Shown piece by piece: positions 1 to 10,900 of a stretch of DNA of 64,000 bases. The position numbers and the translations under genes are program-made. The notes under the pieces were generated by a model. The model saw nothing but the letters and a program-made list of their open reading frames with translations. It had not been told where the DNA came from and made no database searches. Source of the DNA: Watersipora subatra. Taxonomy: Eukaryota; Bryozoa; Gymnolaemata; Cheilostomatida; Watersiporidae. Numbering within the stretch: position 1 is the stretch's first letter; each line of letters begins with the position of its first letter. The stretch covers positions 40,093,776 to 40,157,775 of the forward strand of contig NC_088713.1 in assembly GCF_963576615.1 (NCBI RefSeq), in the 5' to 3' direction.

Positions 1-810
1 ATGTGTGTGTGCACGTGTGCGTGCATGCATGTATGTGGATGTTTGTCTTTGTGCGTGTATGCATGTGTGTATGCGAACATGCGCTTGGAAGTGTGTGAGT
101 TCATCCTCGCATGAGTGTGTATGAGTCTGCATCTGTTTTTTGGTATGCGTGAATGCTATGAGTTTCCTTACTTTTGCTCGATTTCATCCAAAAATCTCAC
201 TGATGTGCTCCATGTCTTCTGCCAAATTCCTAAAAATATTTGTGTTCAAAATGTCAACTGTTTCATGTACATCTTAAACACCCACCTTCATGTAACCAAT
301 TGAAAGTGAAAGAAGCCCTGGACATCGCCAGACTTACCGCTACTGGTAAAAATCAGGTACCCAATGAAGCTACATGTTACATAGTAGAATACAGAGGGGT
401 TAAAAATTATCAAGTGAACTAACTTCTGTTAATGATAGAAACCATTTTTAAAGTTGCCACCAGAAAAACTAACTATTAACTATTTCGGTAATAGATGGTG
501 ATATTTATAAAGGGATATCAACTTATAGATTAAAGAAATGTTTTAAGAACCAACTTCAATTAGGAAGTATTGACCATTCTACTCTGAGGTACATCTACCT
601 CATAAAAACTGAAGGATTTTAAAGTTCTGAGCATGGTGAACTTGTTTTGTGTGACCAAACTCAAAGATAACTAACTTTTCCTCCCTTCAAAAGTGCTTAA
701 CACCCATTACAGATTTGAGGTGCTGCCGTGACTTACCAAAATTAAAATTATTTTCTCAGTAAGAGCCTAATACTTTTTGATTACTCAAAGAAGAGCTTAC
801 ACTAAGAAGT
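1..810. repeat. Long tandem repeat copy A, left part
   Basis: The first 115 bases are TG-rich. The rest is non-coding and aligns by eye with about 8300-8930 (copy B) and 12900-14840 (copy C). Shared landmarks are the text around 'acagaggggt' (near 393, 8593 and, degenerate, 13205) and 'attacagatttgagg' (near 707 and 8846, degenerate near 14762). The match stops near 810, where another element has inserted. It resumes near 6281. I see no gene here. Confidence 0.6.
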
Positions 811-1553
811 AGACTTGTAACAAAATTCACATCCCAGTTATTTGGTATTAAAAGATTCACTATGTTTTAATTTGCTGTTTTGTAGGTGCAAAATATGTGA
901 AAATGTGATTACAAGCTTTTAAAAGCTAAAAAACGAACAGTTAATCGGAGCCACACGAGACCGCCTAGTTTGAATTATCTTTCCAAAACGGCTCAAATTG
1001 GACGTAGTACTACAAGATGGCTTTTGTTTACACTTTCAAGCAACCTCATTTGTCGAAATATTTTTGCGAGTATTCTTCACACATTCAATAAAACCTTGTC
1101 TATTGTTCTTACGCGTTTATTTTATTGTCATTGTCATTGTAATGCTGTCACTTTGAGAACTGATATTCTATAACCCACTATAAAAATTTGTTTAATTTTT
1201 TAACCTTAGCTTGAAGAAGTACATATCGTTGTCTGATAAATATGACGAACCTGCTGGTCACCTGTGATCGTCGGAAAATGCTGCAGAAATTATTCAAGAA
1301 ACATTGGTCACATGATCAGAATACGACTAGATGATCAGATCAAGCTAAAAAAAAACGTTAAAGTAGCGAGTATTTATATTTGATGCGGGTCTTTGGTAAA
1401 ACCCAAAGTGTTTGTCGTAAACTAGTGCTACAATAAGTTTTATATTGAATTTTTTATTGGCCTTTCAATTCACATCAGAATATCACGTGACAAGACAAAA
1501 ACCAAACTGTCATGACTACTTCAGAGAAATAAATAGATTCCAATCTACGGCAG

Positions 1554-1742
1554 TGTTACGTTATTGAATCATTGGCTTTGCCGTTTCCGGTTAGTGCATG
1601 CGCACGCAGTTCTGTTTTTATCCTCGAGGATGCGTTACACGTTTTTCTAATGCTCTTGTATTGTATTCCTTATTCACTTATGTACTATTGTTCGTTATTC
1701 ATAATATACGTTCTACAGCATTAACTACACACATATTCAACA
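1554..1742 (+). repeat. 5' LTR
   Basis: This 189-bp LTR runs from TGTTACG to ATTCAACA. It is preceded by GGCAG, one copy of the 5-bp target duplication. It appears identical to 5954-6142. Open frames running through it, which recur in the 3' copy, come only from the LTR being repeated. Confidence 0.95.
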
Positions 1743-1743
1743 A

Positions 1744-1764
1744 TGGCGACAAGGATGGGATTCG
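1744..1764 (+). other. Primer binding site, tRNA-Ser type
   Basis: The site begins TGGCGACAAGGATGGG one base after the LTR. Its reverse complement ends ...GTCGCCA and extends into a T-arm-like sequence. This matches the 3' end of animal tRNA-Ser(GCU) as I recall it, with about one mismatch. It would prime minus-strand cDNA synthesis. Confidence 0.75.
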
Positions 1765-1918
1765 TAATTATCTCAATGTCCCCTATCGTTTTACTGTATT
1801 AGTTACCTGTATTTTTGTACTAGAACTGTTGCCTTTTTCTTGCGCAAGACACACGTTGTTGTGCATCTTTTTCTTAACAGAAATTCTCTCATAAAGCTCA
1901 ACAAGCATTAATTTTGCA

Positions 1919-2878
1919 ATGGCAGCTCAAAATTCCATTGGACGCATGGAACCATTTGATGAGTCAATTGAGTCATTCACATGTTATTTAGAGCGTTTTG
2001 ATTTCTACACGGAAGCTAATAGCATTGATGATAGCAAGAAAAAGGCAACTTTTCTGAGCCTCATAGGTCCCAAGTTATATAAACTATTACGTGGTCTCGC
2101 AGCACCAGATAGACCAACAGCTAAGTCATTCGAAGAATTAACCACGCTGCTAAGTAATCATATCTCACCACCTCCACTCGAAATTGCGGAAACATATCGC
2201 TTTCATCAACGAAACCAGCTACCTGGTGAAAGCATCCATGAGTATGTTGCACAACTCAAGTTACTTGCTGAGCATTGCAATTTTGAAGGTGCGTACCGTG
2301 AACGGGTACTACGTGATAGACTGGTCTGTGGAATTTACTGCGAAAATGCTCGCCGCAAACTGTTAACTGTAGCAGACTTAAATCTTTCACGTGCCATAGA
2401 GATTGCTCGAGGTATGGAGCAGGCTGGGAAAGATGCCGAAGTCATGACACAACGACAGCCAACAGAATCTAAAGTCTGTCACATCTCTAACATGCATTCG
2501 CCTACTACCAGTGGCAAACCTTGGCCTTGTCGTTCCTGCGGGAGCACCCTTCATCCAAGAAAGCAATGCCCACACCTTCAAGCTGAATGTTTTAAATGTG
2601 GTCGGAAAGGCCATCTTCAATCTGTTTGTGAACAGAAAACTCCAAGTAAAAGACCTCAACTCCAGAAGCCTCATAGACGAGCACAAAACACACACAGTGT
2701 AATGTCAGATGCAATTACAGAGGAGCATGAAGATATAGCTCATATAAACACACTGTCTAAGGAGCACAGCCACCCACCAATCATGCTAGATACACTCATC
2801 AATGGTATCCCAGTGAAAATGGAACGATACAGGTGCAGGAGTGTCCACAATGCCATATCATATCTACAAAAAGATTAA
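1919..2878 (+). CDS. gag: Gag polyprotein of the LTR element
   Basis: A 319-residue capsid/nucleocapsid protein that would form the virus-like particle. It starts at an ATG 176 bases after the left LTR. Residues about 10-160 look like a Ty3-type capsid (a region rich in aromatic and charged residues with 'LPGESIHEYVAQLK'). Two zinc knuckles of the form C-x2-C-x4-H-x4-C follow: CRSCGSTLHPRKQC and CFKCGRKGHLQSVC. The last 17 or so residues are out of the expected frame. The protease Asp-Thr-Gly triplet lies in the +1 frame at 2826-2834, so the frame change occurs just before it. Confidence 0.9.
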   Translation: MAAQNSIGRMEPFDESIESFTCYLERFDFYTEANSIDDSKKKATFLSLIGPKLYKLLRGLAAPDRPTAKSFEELTTLLSNHISPPPLEIAETYRFHQRNQLPGESIHEYVAQLKLLAEHCNFEGAYRERVLRDRLVCGIYCENARRKLLTVADLNLSRAIEIARGMEQAGKDAEVMTQRQPTESKVCHISNMHSPTTSGKPWPCRSCGSTLHPRKQCPHLQAECFKCGRKGHLQSVCEQKTPSKRPQLQKPHRRAQNTHSVMSDAITEEHEDIAHINTLSKEHSHPPIMLDTLINGIPVKMERYRCRSVHNAISYLQKD

Positions 2879-4475
2879 AGGCTCATCGGAACTCCAACCT
2901 ACATCTACTACTTTGAAACCATACGGCGCAACGCAGTCAATTAAGCCGAAAGGAGTCATCTACCCAACTGTGCATTTCAGCAAGCAAGAAAGTAAAGCAA
3001 GGATGTTTGTGCTAGATAAATCCGAGGGTGAGCAGGTCCCATTGTTTGGAAGGGAATGGTTAAACCACTTTAAATTAAACTGGTCAGAGATCAAGGCTAA
3101 TCGGGTCGAGGCAACGGCACAACTGATGGACACTCTAGTTGCAAAGTACCCGTCCTTATTCAAGCAAACTTTAGGAGAAATGAAAAAGGTTGAAGCAACG
3201 CTCCGTACGCGCCCAAGTGCTATTCCTATTCGGCAAAAGCACCGAGTTGTACCATTCGCATTGCGGGCAAAAGTAGAACAAGAACTTGAATCTCTCCTAA
3301 ATGAAAATGTTATCTCTCCAGTAGAACATAGTGAATGGGCAACACCTGTAGTTCCCGTCATAAAACCCAATGGTTCCATTAGGCTGTGTGGAGACTTTAA
3401 AGTTACCCTAAATCCTCAGCTAGTTGTGGACTCATATCCTATGCCATCTATAGATGACCTTCAAGAAAAAATGAGTGGCGGAAAGTTATTCTCCAAATTA
3501 GATTTGTCAAAGGCCTTTGCTCAGATCAAACTAGATGCAGCTTCAAAGCCTTTAGTTACTATCACTACACATAAAGGACTGTTCCAGTACAACCGACTCC
3601 CATACGGGGTGGCCTCAGCGCCTGCCATCCACCAGAGAGCAATGGATGACATACTGGGTAGCCTACCAAATGTCTTATGTTATCAAGACGACATATTTAT
3701 TACTGGTCAGAACTATGAATCACATCTATCTACTTTGCATAGCGTTTTAGACCGTCTACAGAATTATGGGCTAAAGGTCAATAAAGAAAAGTGCTGCCTC
3801 CTACAATCATCAATTATTTATTTAGGACATCGCATAGATCAACACGGCCTGCACCCTATGGAAAGCAAGGTTAAGGCTATCAAAGAGGCTCCAACACCTA
3901 CAAATATTGGTGAGCTTCGATCTTTCATAGGCTTAGTGAACTACTATCAAAAGTTTTTACCAAACTTAGCAACAGTCATGCACCCATTGCATCAACAGTT
4001 ACGCAAAAATGCTCACTGGAACTGGTCTTCACAATGTCAAGAAGCCTTTGTTCAGTTAAAGCAGCTGTTGTCTACAGACTGCGTGTTGACACCATACGAT
4101 GTTAACTCTCCTCTGATACTGGCCTGTGATGCCTCAGCATACGGGGTAGGGGCAGTCTTATCGCACAAACTTTCAAATGGTGAAGAAAAGCCCATAGCAT
4201 TTGCTTCTCGAACATTAAGCCCAAGTGAGCGAAACTATGCCCAAATCGAACGAGAGGCACTATCAATTATCTTTGGGGTAACAAAATTCCACCTCTACTT
4301 GTATGGCCGCTCATTTACCTTGCTCACTGACCATAAGCCATTGGTTACAATTCTAGGCCCAAAAAACCGGTGTTCCTCCTATTGCTGCGATGAGAATGCA
4401 AAGATGGGCCGCTATTCTAACAGCGTATACATACGACATAGAATACAAGTCATCACTCGCTCATGCGAATGCTGA
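2739..4475 (+). CDS. pol: Pol, part 1: protease, reverse transcriptase and RNase H
   Basis: This frame is open from 2739, overlaps gag by 140 bases and has no clear start of its own. Order seen: aspartic protease DTGAG (from 2826), reverse transcriptase with the catalytic YQDD box (near 3679-3690), then RNase H with 'ACDASAYGVGA' and 'LLTDHKPL'. It would copy element RNA into DNA. The frame is lost inside the A6 run at 4361-4366: after it the translation turns to an unrelated Cys-rich tail that stops at 4475, while the true continuation is in the next frame. One extra A explains this, as mutation, slippage site or sequencing error. Confidence 0.9.
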
Positions 4476-5901
4476 TGCTATGTCACGGCTTCCGCAGCCA
4501 TGCAGAAGACTTCATTGTGAACAAACAAGACTATTTCACATTGAACAATATGCCCAACTACCCGTGACATTTGAGACAGTATCCATAAAAACTCAGGAGG
4601 ACAAAACATTGAGCAATGTCTACAACTCAACCATACATGGTTGGCCTCCATACAGTGCCGCAAACATAGATCCATACTTTAGATGTCGACAAGAGCTCTC
4701 GACGCTAAATGGTTGCTTGATGAGAGGCATACGCCTTGTTATACCCTCTAGTTTGCGAGCCACAATACTCACCGAACTCCACCAAAGTCACTTGGGGATG
4801 GTCAAAATGAAAACAACAGCACGCAATTATGTATGGTGGCCACAAATTGATGAGGACATTGAAGCCATTGCAAGGTCTTGTCCGCAGTGCAATGCGGTTA
4901 AACACAATCCTCCATCAGATCCCCACCATTGGGCCCCTGCTGATAGTCCATGGCAGCGAATACATTTGGATTATGCCGGTCCTCTAGACAATACAATGTT
5001 CCTAATTATAGTAGATGCCTATTCCAAATGGCCGGAAGTTTTTCCCATTCGGACGTCTACTTCAGCAATCACCATAGCAACACTACGAAGAGTCTTTGCT
5101 ACACATGGGTTGCCCTATACAGTGGTCACTGACAATGGACCTCAGTTCACATCAGGGGAGTTCATGCACTTCATGAAGAGCAATGGTATACGACATTTAA
5201 CAACGGCACCATACCACCCACAAAGTAATGGTCAAGCCGAACGATTTGTGCAGACATTCAAACAAGCTTACAAGGCTTCGACAGAAGCAGTAAACACGAA
5301 AGTTGATAAGTTTCTCCTCAAATATCGTACATCGATTAGCATGGTAACAGGCAAGACGCCAGCAGAATTACTGATGGGCAGATGTCTGCGAACAAGACTA
5401 GATCTTCTGAAGCCATCAATTCAGGCTGCACCACTCACAAACTTCTCGCAGAAGCGTCACTTTCAGGAGGGTGATTTAGTGTGGTACAAGACGTTTCAGA
5501 GACCAGCCGTTCAGTGGCTGCAAGGGTCAGTCATGCATCTTCTGGGAAATTCCATGTATGAGATTTTAGATGCTTCCACCTCAGGTATTGTAAGGCGTCA
5601 CGTTGATCAGCTACGCAAAAGAGAAACCTCTCCGTACTTGGCTGACACCTCCAATGAAATGAACAGTGAACGCGAGGTGACAAAACCCAATCACTTGCCG
5701 ATGGGTCAGGAGACAGGTGTCAATATTGAAGCGGAGACGTGTCCACACGAGCAGCCCTCTTCAGGCACCGTTGACTCGATTCCATGCACCCCCATGGCAC
5801 AAGAAATACTACAATCACCACAATCAACACCTACGCAAATCAGACGATCAGCGCGTGCGAAAACTGTTCCATCATATTTGTCAGATTATGAACTGTCCTA
5901 A
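4390..5901 (+). CDS. pol: Pol, part 2: integrase
   Basis: The 503-residue frame begins with the end of the RNase H/connection region, then gives a zinc-binding HHCC module (HQSHLG...CPQCNAVK), then the DDE catalytic core with 'TDNGPQFTS' and 'NGQAERFVQ', and a C-terminal tail with 'GDLVWYK'. It would insert the cDNA into the genome. The nominal start at 4390 is only where an ATG falls; in an unbroken element this would be read through from the upstream frame. The stop at 5899-5901 is 52 bases before the 3' LTR. Confidence 0.9.
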   Translation: MRMQRWAAILTAYTYDIEYKSSLAHANADAMSRLPQPCRRLHCEQTRLFHIEQYAQLPVTFETVSIKTQEDKTLSNVYNSTIHGWPPYSAANIDPYFRCRQELSTLNGCLMRGIRLVIPSSLRATILTELHQSHLGMVKMKTTARNYVWWPQIDEDIEAIARSCPQCNAVKHNPPSDPHHWAPADSPWQRIHLDYAGPLDNTMFLIIVDAYSKWPEVFPIRTSTSAITIATLRRVFATHGLPYTVVTDNGPQFTSGEFMHFMKSNGIRHLTTAPYHPQSNGQAERFVQTFKQAYKASTEAVNTKVDKFLLKYRTSISMVTGKTPAELLMGRCLRTRLDLLKPSIQAAPLTNFSQKRHFQEGDLVWYKTFQRPAVQWLQGSVMHLLGNSMYEILDASTSGIVRRHVDQLRKRETSPYLADTSNEMNSEREVTKPNHLPMGQETGVNIEAETCPHEQPSSGTVDSIPCTPMAQEILQSPQSTPTQIRRSARAKTVPSYLSDYELS

Positions 5902-5940
5902 AAAGGGGATTACAATTAGTGATGACATGTTTCTTCCCTA

Positions 5941-5953
5941 GGGGAAGGAGAGA
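5941..5953 (+). other. Polypurine tract
   Basis: GGGGAAGGAGAGA directly abuts the 3' LTR, the expected place for plus-strand priming. Confidence 0.85.
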
Positions 5954-6142
5954 TGTTACGTTATTGAATCATTGGCTTTGCCGTTTCCGGTTAGTGCATG
6001 CGCACGCAGTTCTGTTTTTATCCTCGAGGATGCGTTACACGTTTTTCTAATGCTCTTGTATTGTATTCCTTATTCACTTATGTACTATTGTTCGTTATTC
6101 ATAATATACGTTCTACAGCATTAACTACACACATATTCAACA
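5954..6142 (+). repeat. 3' LTR
   Basis: A second copy of the 189-bp LTR, apparently identical to the first. It is followed by GGCAG (6143-6147), the other copy of the target duplication. Confidence 0.95.
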
Positions 6143-6280
6143 GGCAGCTTTTCATTTTTGATCTTTTAAGAGCTTGTAATCACATTTCCATTTATTTTGC
6201 ACCTACCACACAACAGAGTAATACAAGGTGAATCTTTGGATAACAAATAACTGTAATGTGAATTGTTTTTCAAGTCAACC

Positions 6281-7890
6281 TTTAAGTTTAGTTACTTAGA
6301 AGTTTGGCCCTGGCCGAGCTGAATAATGCAGGGTCAAATCATCTGCGATGCTATATTTTTCCACTTTGAATAGTAGCTTCGGACGAACAAGGTACCTGTT
6401 ATGGTACAGGTTCTTAGCTCAAGTAAAGCTTTTGTGACAAGACGCAGCATGGCATTGTTTTCTATATAGCTGAATGATATCAAAGGACAGTATAGTTTAT
6501 GTTCTAAAAGCGTCCACACTTACATCAGTATGAGTTTGTGGTGCTGAATGTTTTAGCGATGGAACTTTACACAACTTTAAGTTGGTTGTGGTCTTTGAAG
6601 TGATCTGACCACCACGATGTTTAAAATTAAATTCGGCCACACTTGTTTGCAAATAAAACGCTTAAATGAAGTGAAAGAACCAACATGCACACAATAGACA
6701 ATATCAACTATAGCAATGATAGCTAGTGGTGGCATCATTCCGCACATTCTTTAGCCTTACAACTGTGATCGAGTTTCTTCAATTTTAACCTAGAAAATTT
6801 CTAGCTTTCAAATAATTTCAAACCTCAAAAACATATCAAATAATAGAAAAATACCAAAAAGTTGAGATAAATTTTACTAATTTTTTGTGTGAGTTTGCCT
6901 TTAAGTACCAGTTTTCATACTTAAAATAACCAGCTCAGCTATATTTTACGAAGTTTAGCATGACCGTATGACGCATCTTTGTTTGCTTTTACATTGAAAA
7001 GAGTTGCATCCGTCTGTCTGTGTGACGTCTTGGAAAGAGAGTGTGAAAAATACTGCACCACGCAGGGTTTTAACTTCTAACATTTAGTTCACTCACAACC
7101 GCCTAAGCTAAACATTCGCCTTTCATAATTATGGAATACATGTTTATAACATGCTTAATCTTTGGGCTTTGTTGGCACACCTGACAATTTGTCATGGCAC
7201 ACTGGACTGCCAGGATATTTGTCTTTTCTATAATAATAGTCATGTCAGTCTTTTCTCCTGTTCAAAGTTACGCTTTTGACGTTGGGCCGCAGATTGCTTT
7301 GTTCAGTAATCATTGTTATTAGACAACCTAATGCAGCAATTTTAATTTCTAACTTTGTCATCAGAACTCTTAGAAAGTCTTTTTTTGCAAATTGCTTCAA
7401 AGTTAAATGTTTAAAAGACCTCAAATTTAAATCTGATGTCTTAGACATAACTTCAACTCGATTATGACTTTCAGAGATGTTTATAAATAAATGGAAGTAC
7501 CAGCACATACTAGAGGTGGGAGCGCAACCAAAAGTAAGTCACCCGTGAATATGGTTTTGTAAAGATTTCAGCTATGATTGTTGATGCTGATGCGTTTGAC
7601 GACATTTATGCGCTGCAGAAAACTATAAAATTAAGTTCGAAAGACTTTCTGTTGACAAGCTACCAGAAAATGGTAGGTACAAAATTGTAAGTTAGTAGTT
7701 CGAAATCTCATCATGGTATATTTTTTCTTCACATAAGGAACAGGGTCTGATAGGAAACTTTACAGTGCTTAAACGAACTCCTTCCTTTGGTAGTTAATCT
7801 TTTTAAATTTATCCAGAGTATATTTTATTTCATTATTCAATTTATTCCACCTTTCATTGCTACAGAACAATAATCCCTTTTAATTAAACC
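6281..7890. repeat. Long tandem repeat copy A, right part
   Basis: Non-coding. Similarity to copies B and C resumes here: the 'gacaagacgcagcatggcat' region near 6437 matches near 9080 and 15012, and 'gcttaatctttgggcttt' near 7153 matches near 9660. Near 6331 there is a tRNA B-box-like stretch (GGTCAAATC) followed by a segment seen again near 10171 and 14908. No gene seen. Confidence 0.55.
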
Positions 7891-7894
7891 TACT

Positions 7895-7908
7895 TAGTCA
7901 TTCGTGTT

Positions 7909-7940
<32 letters not shown>

Positions 7941-10900
7941 TGCGTGTGTGTGTGTGTGTGTTTGTGTGTTTGTGGGCAGGTGTGCATGCATGCATATGTG
8001 CATTTGTATGCGCGTAGGTGCCTTGGTGTGTATGTGAGGCTGCATGTGTGTGTGTGTTTGTGTGTTTGTGTGTTTGTGCATGAGCAGGTGTGCATGCATG
8101 CATATGTGCACTTGTATGCGCGTAGGTGCTTCGGTGTGTATGTGAGGCTGCGTGTGTGTGTGTGCGCACATGTGTGTGGGCGTGAGTGCGTGTGTGTGTG
8201 TACATGTGTGTGCGCGCACGTGTGTGTACGTGTGTGCGTACATGTCTGTGCGCATGTGTGCGCACGCGGGCACACATGTGTGCGCATGTGTGCGTGTGAT
8301 GGTTGTGTTTCCGAGTTTTTATTTAATTGTATCCAAACTTCACCACCAAATGGTCTGTGCTTTTTATCTATGTCTGTGTGTGCGTCAAGATTTTCCAAAT
8401 TTCATAGTAATGTGCATTGTGCTTTTTGTCAAATGGCTCGAAATGTTTGGTTTCAAAACCCTGTCTGGAACACCTATCTTTGTACTATCTGATGGAGAAT
8501 AAAATAAGTTTCGAGAATTGCCAGTGTTACTGCTTGCAAGTTTTTAAAAAACTTTCAGCTCAATTAACGCTGCATATTACATTGTGGAACACAGAGGGGT
8601 TTAAACTCACAAATAAATCGCCTTTTTTCAAGTATGAAAACCAATTTAAGAGTTGTCATCAAAAATCTAAATATAAACTATTTTAGTTAGAAATTGTTAT
8701 GTTCATAAATTTCTGTCAACTTACCAATTAAAAAGAACTCAGGAACCCACTTTTTGAGGGAGATAATGACTATGATACTTTGAGGTACCTCTGAACACAT
8801 AAAACAGTTAAAGACCATTCCTCTTTCAAAGAGAGCTCAACATCCATTACAGATTTGAGGCTTTTCCAGAGGTTTAGCAAAACTAGAAAACCTCTCAGTA
8901 AGGGCCTCATGTATACTAGTTTAGCCGAAGATTTACATAAACTTAAATTCACTGAATTAGTGGTAGCTATCTGGCAGAGCTGGATGGTGAAGGATGAAAT
9001 ATTCTGTAACGTAATCCTTTTGTCAATAGAACACAGCTCTTATTATAGTAAAGGTTCTCAGCTTTTGTAGGGCTTTTCTGACAAGAAGCATAATGACATT
9101 GCTTTCTTTATAGCTGCATGATAGCAGAAAAAACTAGGCTTTATTCAAAAAAGCATCTACATGTAAATCAGTTTCCGGTGCAGAATGTTTTAACAATGAA
9201 CTTTTACACGGTTTCAGTAAATTTTATTAGTAAACTTTATCAGAAAAATATTGGAATTATTCTATTATATGCAACTACTTTTGATGTTTGATGTGATCTG
9301 ACAGCTAAGATGTTTCAATATTAAAATCAACCAAACTTGATTGTGGTTAAAATGCTCAAAAACAGTCGTAAATGGGAGACAACTACCGATACTTCTTGAT
9401 AAAATCTACTAATAGTATGCAAGTTCATCTTCAAGTACCAGTTTTATTACTTTAATTAACCAGCTCAGGTGTTTAGCATCACCATATGACATGTTTAGCT
9501 GGCTTTACTATAACAAGAGCTGCATTCCTCTGTTTGTGTAAAGCCACAGAAAAAGATTACAAAAATGCCCAACACAAGAATTTAGCTTCCAAAATTTACT
9601 TTACACACAACCACCTTGACTAAACATTCACCTATTCAAATTTTAGAATACTTTTGACATGCTTAATCTTTGGGCTTTATCAACGCACCTGACAATCTCC
9701 CACAGCATTATGGACTTTTACGTTACTGGCATTTACTATAATATAAGCCATGGCAATCCTTTGAAGTCACGTTTTTAGGTTGCGTAGCAGATTGCTTTGT
9801 TCAGGAATCAAACCGGCAACATTTGGCATATCCACCTGTCCTACTCCCCCACCTGTCATACTCCCACCTGCCCCAATGATTTTCCTGTCATACTTTAAAA
9901 ATTATTAGTACCCGTGAAGTCTTGTTCACAGCGAGTGATCAGCAGGTGTAACAACTAAATGTATAAATATTCTGGAGTGCCAGCGGATCATCGATTGGCT
10001 CCTTTGTTAGTGTCATTCCTCCATGCTGACAGTTGCGGGTTTGAATCAAGGTCAATGCTATGTTTTTCCTAATCTCTTGCAGTAGCAAAGCTCTAACTTC
10101 TGATCAGTGGTTTTTGTTAGAGATTGAAGGAGTTAGTGAAGTGGTTAGCATATTTGTATACAAAGCTGATTGCTGAGAGTTCAAATCCTGCACAATGCAA
10201 TCTTATTCACATCAAACACTAGCTTCATACCGATGGAAGGCTATTATTATAGTAAAAATTGAACATATAATTATTCTCTGTACTTTATTGAGATACCATA
10301 TGATTTCACATGGTATTGGAGTCTGCCAGGGTATGAGTCCTTTCTGTAGTAAGAGCGTGTATGTCATTCTGTCTGCCAGAAGCTACCCTTTGATGTTAAA
10401 CATTCATTTTCATAGAATTTGAACTCATGACTCAGTAGCCTAACACTCTAACACCAATACCAATAAACCACCTAAACTCTATGGAATATTTGTGCACAGT
10501 CTTATTCTCTTTGTTTTATCAGCACAGCTTATGAGCTGTAAAAATCACTCAACCTGCGAAAAGATTTTATTTTTTACTTTAAACTGTCCTCTTAATATCT
10601 CAAATAGGATCTGAAAAGATAAACTCCTCCCGATTTTTTATTATCTGGTAAAACAGTTACAACAAATTATATCTGTCGGCAGGTTTAAATTATTATGCAG
10701 ATCTTTGTTTATTGCTAGACCAACTGAATTTATAGCAATCATCTTACCACCACAGCTATTGTCAACTTTGCATGTTTAGCTCTATGTTTTGCTCTATGGA
10801 CTTACCACGACTACATTCTCTCTACTGTCAAACTTTCAAATTGTACTTTATGAATTTTATAAGAAAAGCAGCAGCCAAAATATGCTCTTAAGTTCTGCTT

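Larger units (their letters stand above)
1554..6142 (+). mobile_element. Ty3/gypsy LTR retrotransposon (Mag-like lineage)
   Basis: A complete 4589-bp element: two 189-bp LTRs that look identical, each starting TG and ending CA, flanked by a perfect 5-bp target duplication GGCAG (1549-1553 and 6143-6147). A primer site complementary to tRNA-Ser follows the left LTR, and a purine tract precedes the right LTR. Internal order is gag, protease, reverse transcriptase, RNase H, integrase, which is the Ty3/gypsy order. Short LTRs, a tRNA-Ser primer and two CCHC knuckles fit the Mag-like lineage, but that assignment is from memory of the family. Identical LTRs mean a recent insertion, yet the coding region is split by two frame changes. 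Confidence 0.95.
811..6280. mobile_element. Inverted-repeat (foldback/MITE-like) element interrupting copy A
   Basis: The left arm (about 811-930) is the imperfect reverse complement of the right arm (about 6160-6280). Both contain 'tgtgattacaagct' and 'gtaggtgcaaaat', followed by a 'cagttattt' stretch nearer the ends. Without the nested LTR element it would be roughly 0.87 kb. No transposase is visible, so it looks non-autonomous. Its ends fall where copy A loses and regains similarity to copies B and C, which supports insertion. The exact termini and target duplication are not resolved by eye. Confidence 0.55.

Noticed and set aside
1598-1894. 98-aa frame at the left LTR and a related 77-aa frame at 5998-6231
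   Set aside because: Both start inside the LTR and share only LTR sequence. They diverge as soon as the LTR ends.
7890-8502. Open frames of 116-194 codons on both strands, rich in Cys/Val or His/Thr
   Set aside because: They are translations of the TG/CA-rich tract in every frame. The low complexity removes stop codons.
9975-10200. Functional tRNA genes in copy B (and the matching places in copies A and C)
   Set aside because: Only B-box-like stretches such as GTTCAAATC are present. No acceptor or anticodon stems can be paired, so they are SINE-like remnants.
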